The notes beneath the pieces are model-generated. The model saw nothing but the letters and a program-made list of their open reading frames with translations, was not told where the DNA came from and searched no databases. DNA of 64,000 nt from Faecalicatena faecalis (lineage in GTDB: Bacteria > Bacillota > Clostridia > Lachnospirales > Lachnospiraceae): positions 1 through 64,000 of the forward strand of contig NZ_JABACJ020000001.1 of assembly GCF_012524165.2 (NCBI RefSeq), in the 5' to 3' direction. This document shows positions 17,397-26,043 of this stretch, piece after piece (position 1 is the stretch's first letter; every line of letters begins with the position of its first letter). A program made the translations under genes and the position numbers.

Positions 17397-18575
17397 GTGA
17401 AACGAGTATTTTTGATCGTCCTGGACAGCTTTGGAATCGGATATGAGCCAGATGCAGATCTGTTTGGCGATGTGGGGGCAAACACACTGCATAGTGTCAG
17501 CAGATCGAAGGCATTCTCAATCCCGAACATGGAAAAAATGGGACTGCTTCGTATCCAGGGAACAGAGGTGGAAGACCAGGTAAAAACATATCAGAACGAG
17601 CCAGAGGCCGCATTTGGCAGACTGCGGGAAAAGTCTGCTGGGAAAGATACCACGGTGGGACACTGGGAGATTGCCGGATTGATTTCAAAAAAGGCATTTC
17701 CCGTCTACCCCAACGGATTTCCTGATGAAATCATCCGGGAATTTGAAGAAAGAACGGGGAAGAAAGTCCTATGTAATCGTCCTGCTTCCGGGACAGAAGT
17801 CATCCGGGACTACGGGGAAGAACAGATGAAAACAGGTGGGCTGATCGTCTATACATCTGCGGACAGTGTTTTCCAGGTGGCAGCGCACGAAGGAATCATT
17901 CCGGTGGAGGAGTTGTACCGGGACTGTCAGACTGCCAGAGAGCTTCTTAAGGGAGAACATGGGGTCGCACGGGTGATAGCTCGTCCGTTCGAAGGGGAAC
18001 CAGGGGCGTTTCGAAGAACAGCGAACCGTCATGACTTTTCCCTGGAACCATCTTCGGATACCATGTTGGATTATCTGAAACGAGAGGGCCTGGATACGAT
18101 TGGCGTTGGAAAAATTTCTGACATTTTTGCAGGGAAAGGGATTTCCCGGCGGATACCGACCAAAAGTAACACGGATGGAATGGAGCAGACCTTAAAGCTT
18201 TTGAAGGAAGAATTTCATGGGTTGTGTTTCGTCAATTTGGTCGACTTTGATATGGTCTACGGACATAGAAATGATGTAGATGGTTATGCAAGGGCCCTGA
18301 ACGAATTTGATACATGGCTGGGTGTTTTTCAGAAAGGCATGCAGGAGGAAGATGTGCTGCTTGTCACGGCAGACCATGGATGTGATCCCGGATTTCCGGG
18401 GACTGATCATACCCGGGAGTATATTCCTCTTCTGGTTTATGGAAAACCAGTCAGAAAGGGCGTGGACCTTGGTTCCAGAGAAACATTTGCAGATATCGGG
18501 AAGACGGTATTAGATTATTTTCATATTTCAAATCAGTTAGATGGAGAATCAATGGCAGCAGAAATGCTGGTATAA
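17397..18575 (+). CDS. deoB: Phosphopentomutase
   Basis: This 392-residue alkaline-phosphatase-superfamily enzyme converts (deoxy)ribose-1-phosphate to the 5-phosphate. The N-terminal metal-binding DSFGIG, the phosphothreonine loop AGKDTTVGHWE (about residue 82), DFDMVYGHRND and TADHGCDPG are all present. It starts with GTG directly after the phosphorylase stop, with GGAGG inside that gene. It is the last gene of the nucleoside operon; deoxyribose-phosphate aldolase (deoC) and cytidine deaminase are not in this window. Confidence 0.96.
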   Translation: MKRVFLIVLDSFGIGYEPDADLFGDVGANTLHSVSRSKAFSIPNMEKMGLLRIQGTEVEDQVKTYQNEPEAAFGRLREKSAGKDTTVGHWEIAGLISKKAFPVYPNGFPDEIIREFEERTGKKVLCNRPASGTEVIRDYGEEQMKTGGLIVYTSADSVFQVAAHEGIIPVEELYRDCQTARELLKGEHGVARVIARPFEGEPGAFRRTANRHDFSLEPSSDTMLDYLKREGLDTIGVGKISDIFAGKGISRRIPTKSNTDGMEQTLKLLKEEFHGLCFVNLVDFDMVYGHRNDVDGYARALNEFDTWLGVFQKGMQEEDVLLVTADHGCDPGFPGTDHTREYIPLLVYGKPVRKGVDLGSRETFADIGKTVLDYFHISNQLDGESMAAEMLV

Positions 18576-18625
18576 GTGACATGAGGATTACTGCAATATA
18601 GGAAATTGATAAAGTGTATGATGAA

Positions 18626-18664
18626 AGAAGCAGATTACGGTCGGATAGACGTCAATCTGCTTCT
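18626..18664 (+). terminator. Candidate terminator of the nucleoside operon
   Basis: AGAAGCAGATT (18626-18636) pairs perfectly with AATCTGCTTCT (18654-18664) around a 17-base loop. The downstream run (CTTTGT) is weak in T, so termination may be partial. It separates deoB from the convergent MerR-methyltransferase gene. Confidence 0.6.
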
Positions 18665-18724
18665 CTTTGTCATACAGCTATTTTCTATAAGAGAAATGGG
18701 AGGCCTGGGAATAGGACTTGTATT

Positions 18725-19903
18725 CTAAGTACAGATAAATACGCCCGCTTCCTTGGTAATATGGAATCCTCCCGTTGTTTTTTTCTTCACATAAGAACGG
18801 AACTCCTTGTAGTGTTCCAGGATATACTGGTTCTGATTGCCATGGCAGGAGAGAATATAGGAAATCAGCGGTTCCGGTTCCGGTATCACAAGAGAATCCT
18901 CATAAAGTGTCCACGCTACCTCAGAAAAATAGGGGGCAAGAATTTCCGTGCCGTTTTCCCGGCCGAATTTATTATATAATTTGTCTGCAGACAGAACAAT
19001 TCGGTCATCAAATCCTTCCACCAGATGGCTGACCTCTTCCATATGGTGTCTGCTGTAGGCGCTGCACAAAAAGCGTCCGCCTGGTTTCAGGATTCTTCTT
19101 ACTTCTCTGCATACTTGGGCAATATCATCACAATAGAACAGTACATGGTTGGCAATGACCAGATCCATACTATTATCTTCATAAGGAATCTTGGAGCAGT
19201 CAAAGACCTGAAAAGAGAACCGGGGGTCATCCGCTCCGACCGCACGCCGGGCATCACGCAGCATTCCTTCGGATATGTCAGAAAGTGTGATTTGGATCTG
19301 CTTCGGAATCAGCGCCAGATTTTCCTTCCAAAGTGTTCCATCCCCGCATCCAATCTCTAATACGTTCATCCCTGCCTGGATTCTGCTCTGTTCATAAATC
19401 CAGGGGAACCATCCCTTGGGATTCTGGGAATAGAGATTGTGGAGATTGATACGGGCGGAAATATTAGAGGCATTCTGGTATTGGTTCTTCAGACTATTCT
19501 CCATACCTGTCAGGTGGATCAGGTTCAGCATCTGACTCCAGTCAATGTGGTGTTCTTTCTGGATGGCACTGGCTGTATCCTGAATTGCCTTTTCGACAAG
19601 CTGCATCTGCTCGATGCGGTCCTGGACCAGCTTTAGCTGGATATTCAGGGAGTTCAGCATAAAATGATAATCCGAGTCATCAATCGTCATCTCCCGGATA
19701 TCATCCAGGGAGAATCCAAGATATTTCAGTAGAAGAATCTGCTGAAGACGGGCGAAATCTTCGTCCGTATAAAACCGTGCCCCTGCTTCTGTGACATAGG
19801 AGGGCTTCAAAATATCCTGTTTATCATAATAGCGGATCGTGCGTAAGGTCACATGTGCCATACGCGCGAATTCGCCGGAAGAATAGTATCCTGCTTTTTT
19901 CAT
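18725..19903 (-). CDS. MerR family regulator fused to a SAM-dependent methyltransferase
   Basis: This is a 392-residue two-part protein. Residues about 7-75 are a MerR winged helix (GEFARMAHVTLRTIRYYDKQ), followed by a helical linker (about 76-130) of the kind that dimerises MerR proteins. Residues about 170-270 form a class I methyltransferase with the SAM loop VLEIGCGDGTLW and a later LKPGGRFL motif. The methyl acceptor is unknown; a small molecule that is both sensed and modified is plausible. It has its own promoter and is convergent with deoB. Confidence 0.85.
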   Translation of the reverse strand: MKKAGYYSSGEFARMAHVTLRTIRYYDKQDILKPSYVTEAGARFYTDEDFARLQQILLLKYLGFSLDDIREMTIDDSDYHFMLNSLNIQLKLVQDRIEQMQLVEKAIQDTASAIQKEHHIDWSQMLNLIHLTGMENSLKNQYQNASNISARINLHNLYSQNPKGWFPWIYEQSRIQAGMNVLEIGCGDGTLWKENLALIPKQIQITLSDISEGMLRDARRAVGADDPRFSFQVFDCSKIPYEDNSMDLVIANHVLFYCDDIAQVCREVRRILKPGGRFLCSAYSRHHMEEVSHLVEGFDDRIVLSADKLYNKFGRENGTEILAPYFSEVAWTLYEDSLVIPEPEPLISYILSCHGNQNQYILEHYKEFRSYVKKKTTGGFHITKEAGVFICT

Positions 19904-19930
19904 GGCTCATTTCCTTTCATAGATAACAAT

Positions 19931-19959
19931 ATTATAAAGGGAAAAGGAAGAAGTAGCAA
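19931..19959 (-). promoter_or_regulatory. Promoter of the MerR-methyltransferase gene
   Basis: On the minus strand TTGCTA (complement of 19954-19959) and TATAAT (complement of 19931-19936) are separated by 17 bases, about 27 bases before the start codon. The spacer is of normal length, so a MerR-type activation mechanism is not indicated here. Confidence 0.6.
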
Positions 19960-20005
19960 TGAAGAAAGTATGGACAGACGGTATTTTTGAAAGGGCGGCC
20001 TTATC

Positions 20006-20155
20006 TCAGCGTTTCGTGTAATGGCGCAGAAACGCTTCTTGAAGTTGGTCATCAATGAACCGGTCATATGGTGTGCTGCAATGTAAAATGGCGAATAGAA
20101 CAAAGGCAATCAGGCAGAACAAAGCAATACTGATAAAGAAAATAAAACAGATCAT
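20006..20155 (-). CDS. Small single-span membrane protein of unknown function
   Basis: This 49-codon gene has an excellent ribosome site (AAGGAGGGG) 5 bases before its ATG at 20155. Residues 1-24 are strongly hydrophobic (one membrane segment rich in Phe, Ile and Leu), followed by a polar tail with DDQLQEAFLRHYTKR. Similar tiny membrane proteins with an acidic-then-basic tail are common in clostridia without known function. A 240-base frame reads upstream to 20245, but the RBS selects the short form. A hairpin (20008-20036) overlaps its end. Confidence 0.6.
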   Translation of the reverse strand: MICFIFFISIALFCLIAFVLFAILHCSTPYDRFIDDQLQEAFLRHYTKR

Positions 20156-20307
20156 AAAGCCCCTCCTTATGATATTTGGGTATTCTATATTATATGCAGA
20201 GAAAAGGGAAAAAATCCTGGGAGAAGTAAATTGTGATGAGTACATTATAAATGACAGAAAAATGGAACACTTAGAGGATTCGTTTTAGTCTCATGGATAG
20301 AAAAACC

Positions 20308-20345
20308 GCGCCCCGGCTATCTACGCGACAGCCGGGGCGCTTTTT
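20308..20345. terminator. Strong bidirectional terminator
   Basis: GCGCCCCGGCT (20308-20318) and AGCCGGGGCGC (20330-20340) form a perfect 11-base GC stem. It is flanked by AAAAA (20301-20305) and TTTTT (20341-20345), so it works on both strands. It ends the minus-strand transporter operon. The other parts of 20156-20416 contain no gene I can support. Confidence 0.92.
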
Positions 20346-20416
20346 AACTTCATCAAGGAAGTTAGGAAATGGATAATGAATATTCACCTTGAATGAAAGC
20401 TCATTTGAAATGAACC

Positions 20417-22933
20417 TTATTTATTAGTTACAAATACGAATTTCACTTCTCCATCCATACCATCGGAGATTCCAGAGAAGTTCTTATATTTCTTTGAGGC
20501 ATCCATCATTGTATTCAGCTTATCCAGCATTCCTTCGATATCCCCGTCGAATGCACTTACGAGTTTCTGGATTCCTTCTTCATTGAACTGGATCATTCCA
20601 TCATTCAGTGTCTTAGCACCGTCATCCAACTGTTTGACGCCATCGATTAAAGCGTCAGAACCGGAGTTCAGGGTCTGGATCCCATCAGCCAGTGTTCCTG
20701 CACCGCTGTTCAGTTCACCTGCACCAGCGGATAACTGGGAGGCACCAGCGGAAACGCTCTTGGCACCCTCATTTGCATCAGCCATTTTCTCATTCAGGGT
20801 AGCAGCTCCGTCATTCACGTCTGCGGCACCTGTTGAGAGCTGGTTCAAACCATTTACGAGACCAAACTTACCGTCGATTCCGTTGAGGAGCTGGGAGGTA
20901 CCTGCTTTTAATTGGGATACGCCGGCATTCACCTGGGCACTGAGTCCATTTTCTCCGTTTACGCCTTCGTTCAGCGAATTGATTCCGGCCTTGATACTTG
21001 GCACATTGTTGGCTGGATCACCAGTATTGAGCGCGGCATCAAGTGCCTGTGCACCAGCGCGGATACTTGCTGTATTTGTGGTGGCATCGCCGTCATTCAG
21101 AGCAGAGCTGATAGTTTGTGAAACACTTCTAATGCTTGGTGTTTCTCCGCTTCCGGTATTGAGGGCGGCATCCAATGTACCAGCGCCAACGGCCAAATCG
21201 CCTGTGGTCAAGGAATCATGCAGAGCCTGCGTTCCATTTGCTAAGGCTTCGGCCATGCCGACTGGGGTCTGAGGAATCTCCGCTGCCGCTGCAGCATTTT
21301 GTGCGGAAACTTCATTGCGCTGTTCCTGTTCCCAAGAAAGGGAAGCAATGACAGAATCTAGGGCCCCTAAAGTATCCTCAGATACATTCTCATCGGCAGA
21401 CAGGGAATCCCGTAATGCCTGTAACTGTGCAATTTCATCATAACTATCTGTAGTATCAGCGCTGTATGTGACAGCAGTATTGCCGCTCAAAGCAGTACAT
21501 AGCTGGTTTGCAAGATAGTTCAACTGACCGACCTGTTCACCCGCAGTTTGAATCCCACTATTCAACGCAGCAGCCCCATTAGCTATTTGCTGTATCCCGC
21601 TGTTCAGTCCTGCGGCTCCGTCAGCTACCTGCTGAATTCCAGTATCTAAAGCAGCAGCTCCGCCAGCCGCCTGTGTGATTCCTGTATTCAGAGCAGAGAC
21701 GCCCTGACATAGGGCAGGAAGCTGTGCACCTAATGATTTCTGCATTTCCAGGACTCCAGCATCCAATGTCTTTACGCCTGGCAGCAGTTCATTAGAAACC
21801 TTATTGGAGACCAGGCCCAGTCCGGCATTTAATTCCTGAGTCCCAGCGCTCAATACACCAGTTCCGTCAGCAAGCTGACTTGTTCCATCGGCCAGTGTCC
21901 AGCTTCCGTCAGCCAGAACATTGCTTCCGTCCAATAGCGTTTCTGTTCCGGCCTTCAGAGTCTTGCTTCCATCCGCCAACTGTCCGATTCCATCCTTTAG
22001 TGTACCAGAAGAGGATAACAGGGTATCCAGTCCCTTTCTAAGTTCACCAGATCCGTCCACTAACTGGTCAGCACTATCCTGCAGTTTATTCATAGAGCTC
22101 TTCAAATCGGACAGATCATCCAGCTTATCGGTATCCAGCTCGTTAAAAACTTCGTTGGTAGCGATGGTGATTCCCTCTATGGTCTCATAATCGGTGACAT
22201 CCGCTTCCATTTCAAAATAATCCGGGATATCCAGGTCTTTGACACCAAGGTTCGACTTCATCTCAGGCAGTCCCATTCCCAGTACCATGTCACGATCTCC
22301 GTCGGAAACCAGCTTGCCGTTCGTTACCTTTACATTCGTGAACTTATCAGTATCCAGAATCAGTCCGGTGATCATCAGGAATGGAGTATATTCATTCCCG
22401 GATTTTCCAGTCGTGTTTTCATATTGATAGCGCATGACAAGATGGCCGCTCTTTCCATCCAGTTCATCAGCACTGACATTTTTTCCGTCCAGTTGATAGG
22501 TGATCTTTACACCGATCGGGAGTGTCTGGCTGGTCGTTCCCTGGTAGCAGATGTCCTTGCTGTCACCATTCCAGGTAAGATCGCTGCTTTTCTGTGAAAA
22601 TTTCTCGTCTCCCTTGACGTTCTCTATATCCTTCAAGGTAGAAACATCCTTGATCTCGCTCTTGTCTGTTACATTTTTTAATTGATCAGATACGGTCACG
22701 GAAGTCACAGCACCGCTTCCATCTATTTTGGCATATACAGTCTCATCCTTGAGCGTCTTTACATCAGAAGTGGATTTCTTATTAGATTTTGAATCGGACT
22801 TATCAGCGGACGCCTCGGTTTTTACGTTATTATCCTTTGCATAAACGACAGTAGAGGCGGAAGATAATGTTCCGGCGACCATAGTCATTGCGAGTACAAT
22901 TGCTACAAGTGTTTTATATTCTCTGTTTTTCAT
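20417..22933 (-). CDS. Exported X-X-X-Leu-X-X-Gly heptad-repeat protein
   Basis: This protein of about 838 residues has an N-terminal signal peptide (cleavage near VVYA, residue about 32). A charged Lys/Ser region comes next, then a beta-rich part (about 60-270), and then long stretches of heptads of the form xxxLxxG, for example LADGSWTLADGTSQ (about 280-480 and 600-790). No C-terminal membrane segment is visible, so it is probably secreted or wall-associated. The second ATG (22933) has AGGAGG at better spacing than the first (22939). It is downstream of the MMPL transporter in the same operon. Such repeats also occur in YhgE/Pip-type proteins. The molecular role is unknown. Confidence 0.8.
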   Translation of the reverse strand: MKNREYKTLVAIVLAMTMVAGTLSSASTVVYAKDNNVKTEASADKSDSKSNKKSTSDVKTLKDETVYAKIDGSGAVTSVTVSDQLKNVTDKSEIKDVSTLKDIENVKGDEKFSQKSSDLTWNGDSKDICYQGTTSQTLPIGVKITYQLDGKNVSADELDGKSGHLVMRYQYENTTGKSGNEYTPFLMITGLILDTDKFTNVKVTNGKLVSDGDRDMVLGMGLPEMKSNLGVKDLDIPDYFEMEADVTDYETIEGITIATNEVFNELDTDKLDDLSDLKSSMNKLQDSADQLVDGSGELRKGLDTLLSSSGTLKDGIGQLADGSKTLKAGTETLLDGSNVLADGSWTLADGTSQLADGTGVLSAGTQELNAGLGLVSNKVSNELLPGVKTLDAGVLEMQKSLGAQLPALCQGVSALNTGITQAAGGAAALDTGIQQVADGAAGLNSGIQQIANGAAALNSGIQTAGEQVGQLNYLANQLCTALSGNTAVTYSADTTDSYDEIAQLQALRDSLSADENVSEDTLGALDSVIASLSWEQEQRNEVSAQNAAAAAEIPQTPVGMAEALANGTQALHDSLTTGDLAVGAGTLDAALNTGSGETPSIRSVSQTISSALNDGDATTNTASIRAGAQALDAALNTGDPANNVPSIKAGINSLNEGVNGENGLSAQVNAGVSQLKAGTSQLLNGIDGKFGLVNGLNQLSTGAADVNDGAATLNEKMADANEGAKSVSAGASQLSAGAGELNSGAGTLADGIQTLNSGSDALIDGVKQLDDGAKTLNDGMIQFNEEGIQKLVSAFDGDIEGMLDKLNTMMDASKKYKNFSGISDGMDGEVKFVFVTNK

Positions 22934-23003
22934 TTTCATGAACCTCCTGTGAAATCAATAATCTATTTGCAAACAAAATGAAATTGATCATATAACGGTA
23001 AGC

Positions 23004-25115
23004 TTAAGCGTTCGCGCAGGCTTCATCCGTCTCCTTTTCTTTTTTCTTAATGCAGACACGCATATCCTTTGTGGTTGCACAGATGACCTTGTCAAATACC
23101 ATCAGCATAGAAGGCAGGATGAAGATAACTGTGAACATGCTGATGATCGCGCCTCGTGCCATCAAGGTACAGAGTGCGGAAATCATATCGATATCGGAGT
23201 AGAGCCCGACACCGAAGGTCGCCGCGAAGAATCCCAGTGCAGAGACGATAACGGAGCTGACTGATGCGGAAAGTGCGATTCGTATGGATTCCTTTTTCGC
23301 CTTTCCTTTACAGCGTTCCTTCTTATATCTGGTCGTCATTAGAATCGCATAGTCAACTGTTGCACCCAGCTGAATGGTTCCGATGACAATGGATGCGATG
23401 AACGGCATCTTGGTTCCCGTGAAGTAAGGGATTCCCAGGTTGATAAAAATCGCGAACTCAATGACGGATACAAGGATGACCGGCAGTGAGATGGACTTAA
23501 ATACAATTGCAATAATAATGAAGATGGCAATAATGGAAATCGCACTTACAACTTTGAAATCCTTATCTGTAATCGTAATCAAGTCTTTCGTACACGGTGC
23601 TTCCCCGATCAGCATTGCAGAGGAATCATATTTCTTAATGATGTGATTGAGCTGCGTACATTGTGTATTGACCTCATTGGTTGCGACCTTATATTCCGAC
23701 TGTACCAGGATCAACTGCCAGTTCCCCTCTTTCAAGGTATCGGTCAGCTCCGAAGGAATCACATCCCGCGGGATGGCAGAGCCAAGAAGGCTGTCGAGTC
23801 CAAGTGCGAACTTTACGCCCTTCACGTCGGACATTTCATTCAACATTGCCTTTGCATCCTTTGGTGACAGATCCGCGTTCGCAAGCACCATATGTGTAGC
23901 GTTCATATCGAATTCATCTGCCAGCTTTTCATTGGCCTTGATGCTCTCCAGATATTTCGGAAGTGTTGCATCCAGGTTATAGTAGACCTCCGCCTTACTG
24001 TATCCCCATAAAGCAGGGAAGAGCAGCACGATGAAAATCAGGACGAAAGCTTTAAAATGTTTGGTAATGAATTTGGCAGGCCGTTCCATGCTCGGTATCA
24101 AGGAGCGGTGCGTTGTTTTCTGTATCAATTTATCAAAAATCAGAATGAAGGACGGCAGGATTGTGATACAACTGATCACACCGAATATGACACCCTTCGC
24201 CATGACGATTCCCAAGTCCTTTCCAAGAGTGAAGCTCATGAAGCACAGTGCAATGAATCCGGCAACTGTCGTGACGGAGCTTCCGACAACAGAGGAAAAG
24301 GTGTTGGAAATGGCATGTGCCATCGCACGTTCCTTATCTCCCGGGAACCGCTGCTGGTTCTCCTGGTAGCTGTGCCATAAGAAGATCGAGTAGTCCATCG
24401 TAACACCCAATTGCAGGACTGCACTCAACGCCTTCGTAATATAGGAAATCTCTCCCAGGAAGTAATTGCTTCCCATATTATATAGGATTGCCATCCCGAT
24501 GCTCAGCATGAAGAATACGGGAAGAATCCAGCAGTCCATGAATACGGAAAGGACGATACAGCTTAGGATGACTGCGATCAAGACGTAGATCGGAGTTTCC
24601 TTCTCGGAGAGCATCTTGATATCAGTCACGACTGCAGACATACTGCTTAAGTAGCACTGCTTATTCGTCACACTGCGGATTTCTGTGATAGCATCCATCG
24701 TACTGTCTGCCGAAGTCGTATCATCAAAGAAGATGGCCATCAATGTAGCGTTGTCGGTCTTGAACACATCCTTGAGCTTATCAGGAAGTACATCGATCGG
24801 CATGGAAAGATCTGCGATGGAGTCATACCAAATGACATCTGCGACTCCGTCTATGTTCTCGATCTTTTCCTTGACTGCGGCAACATCCTTGTTGCTCATG
24901 CCTTCCACGACTTCCATCGCAAAGGCGCCCTTGCCGAAATCATCCATCAGGATATCCTGCCCCTTCATCGTATCAATATTATTGGGCAGATAATAAAGTA
25001 TGTCGTAGTTGACTCTGGTCTTCAAGAATCCCAAAGCCGATGGTATCAGAAGTAAAATGCCGAGTATCAGGATCACGACCCGATACTTCACTATTTTCTT
25101 ACCTACTTTAACCAT
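23004..25115 (-). CDS. MMPL/RND family transporter
   Basis: This 703-residue membrane protein shows the duplicated RND plan: an N-terminal span, an extracytoplasmic loop (about 40-170), six spans, then the same arrangement again. The intramembrane acidic residues of the proton path are visible in TMDYSIFLWH (first half) and TVDYAILMTT (second half). Family members export lipids, drugs or peptides. It is first in an operon with the heptad-repeat protein and is divergent from tetR, sharing an operator region. The substrate is unknown. Confidence 0.9.
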   Translation of the reverse strand: MVKVGKKIVKYRVVILILGILLLIPSALGFLKTRVNYDILYYLPNNIDTMKGQDILMDDFGKGAFAMEVVEGMSNKDVAAVKEKIENIDGVADVIWYDSIADLSMPIDVLPDKLKDVFKTDNATLMAIFFDDTTSADSTMDAITEIRSVTNKQCYLSSMSAVVTDIKMLSEKETPIYVLIAVILSCIVLSVFMDCWILPVFFMLSIGMAILYNMGSNYFLGEISYITKALSAVLQLGVTMDYSIFLWHSYQENQQRFPGDKERAMAHAISNTFSSVVGSSVTTVAGFIALCFMSFTLGKDLGIVMAKGVIFGVISCITILPSFILIFDKLIQKTTHRSLIPSMERPAKFITKHFKAFVLIFIVLLFPALWGYSKAEVYYNLDATLPKYLESIKANEKLADEFDMNATHMVLANADLSPKDAKAMLNEMSDVKGVKFALGLDSLLGSAIPRDVIPSELTDTLKEGNWQLILVQSEYKVATNEVNTQCTQLNHIIKKYDSSAMLIGEAPCTKDLITITDKDFKVVSAISIIAIFIIIAIVFKSISLPVILVSVIEFAIFINLGIPYFTGTKMPFIASIVIGTIQLGATVDYAILMTTRYKKERCKGKAKKESIRIALSASVSSVIVSALGFFAATFGVGLYSDIDMISALCTLMARGAIISMFTVIFILPSMLMVFDKVICATTKDMRVCIKKKEKETDEACANA

Positions 25116-25185
25116 GTGTAATGCCTCCCTTTTTCATTCTTTTTTTAAATAGTGATCTTGCAAATAACACGTCTCTTTATATTTA

Positions 25186-25291
25186 TGACCTTTAGTCAGT
25201 TTTAAGACTAAATGTAATATACAGCAAAAATGACCATAAGTCAATAATTTTTAAGAAAAAAGTTGACTTTTGGTCATTTTGAAATTATAAT
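25186..25291. promoter_or_regulatory. Divergent MMPL/tetR promoters with three palindromic operators
   Basis: Three copies of TGAC(C/T)NNN(A/G)GTCA occur at 25186-25198, 25231-25243 and 25264-25276. The rightward promoter for tetR is TTGACT (25263-25268), a 17-base spacer and TATAAT (25286-25291). The leftward MMPL promoter is TTGACT (complement of 25239-25244), a 17-base spacer and TATATT (complement of 25216-25221). Each -35 box is overlapped by one operator, so a bound repressor would shut both promoters. A second dyad, TTTAGTC/GACTAAA, overlaps the first copy. Confidence 0.8.
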
Positions 25292-25379
25292 GAAGAAAAT
25301 CAAGTACAGCATAAGTGGATGAAACATTAGAAACATCAGTAAAACAGATGCAGTATCAGTTGAGGGAGTGAGGAAAACT

Positions 25380-25985
25380 ATGGGAAAAGTTGATGACAAT
25401 AAGCAGCAGAAATTGGAGTCATTGTTCAAGAGCGCCTATGACCTGTTTCTGACACAAGGGATTTCCAAGACATCCATCCACGATATTGTTCAGAAAGCAG
25501 GAGTAGCGAAGGGAACCTTCTATCTATATTTTAAAGACAAGTATGAGATACGGGACAGGCTGATTGCCAAGACCGCGGGGCGGCTTTTCATGTCGGCCCA
25601 TGATGCACTGGAAAAAGCACAGATACCTGCATTTGAGGACAAGATCATATTTATCGTGGATTATGTTCTGGATGAGATGGCGAAAAACAAGCCGGTACTC
25701 AGGTTTATTTCCAAGAACTTAAGCTGGGGGATCTTCCGCCAGGCCATTACAAAGAATGAAGCAGATGCGGATGTCGATGTGATGGGATTCTTTAATAAGC
25801 TTGTGCAGGAGAATCCTGATATCAGGCTGAAGGCACCGGAGACGATGCTTTTCCTGATCATAGAACTGGCAAGTTCTACCTCTTACAGCACGATTCTGGA
25901 GAATGACCCCATCAGCTATGAAGAGCTGAAACCTTACCTGAATGAAAGTATTCGGGCAATCATTAGAAATCATGTAACAGCATAG
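25380..25985 (+). CDS. TetR family transcriptional repressor
   Basis: This repressor of about 201 residues has an N-terminal helix-turn-helix (about 8-55, with the signature IVQKAGVAKGTFYLYFKDK) and a helical ligand-binding C-terminal domain. An upstream GTG at 25368 is possible, but the ATG at 25380 has a better-spaced GAGG. It is divergent from the MMPL operon and very likely binds the three palindromes between them, repressing both itself and the transporter until an inducer binds. Confidence 0.9.
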   Translation: MGKVDDNKQQKLESLFKSAYDLFLTQGISKTSIHDIVQKAGVAKGTFYLYFKDKYEIRDRLIAKTAGRLFMSAHDALEKAQIPAFEDKIIFIVDYVLDEMAKNKPVLRFISKNLSWGIFRQAITKNEADADVDVMGFFNKLVQENPDIRLKAPETMLFLIIELASSTSYSTILENDPISYEELKPYLNESIRAIIRNHVTA

Positions 25986-26043
25986 GGATAGAGGCATAAA
26001 AAAGAAGATGCCCGAAGAAGGACCAGGGACGCAGCCGCTTAGA

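Noticed and set aside
20583-21272. Long plus-strand reading frame of about 229 codons inside the heptad-repeat gene
   Set aside because: It is the antisense shadow of the repetitive heptad protein; its composition (Pro/Ser/Ala-rich) comes from the complementary repeat and it has no RBS.
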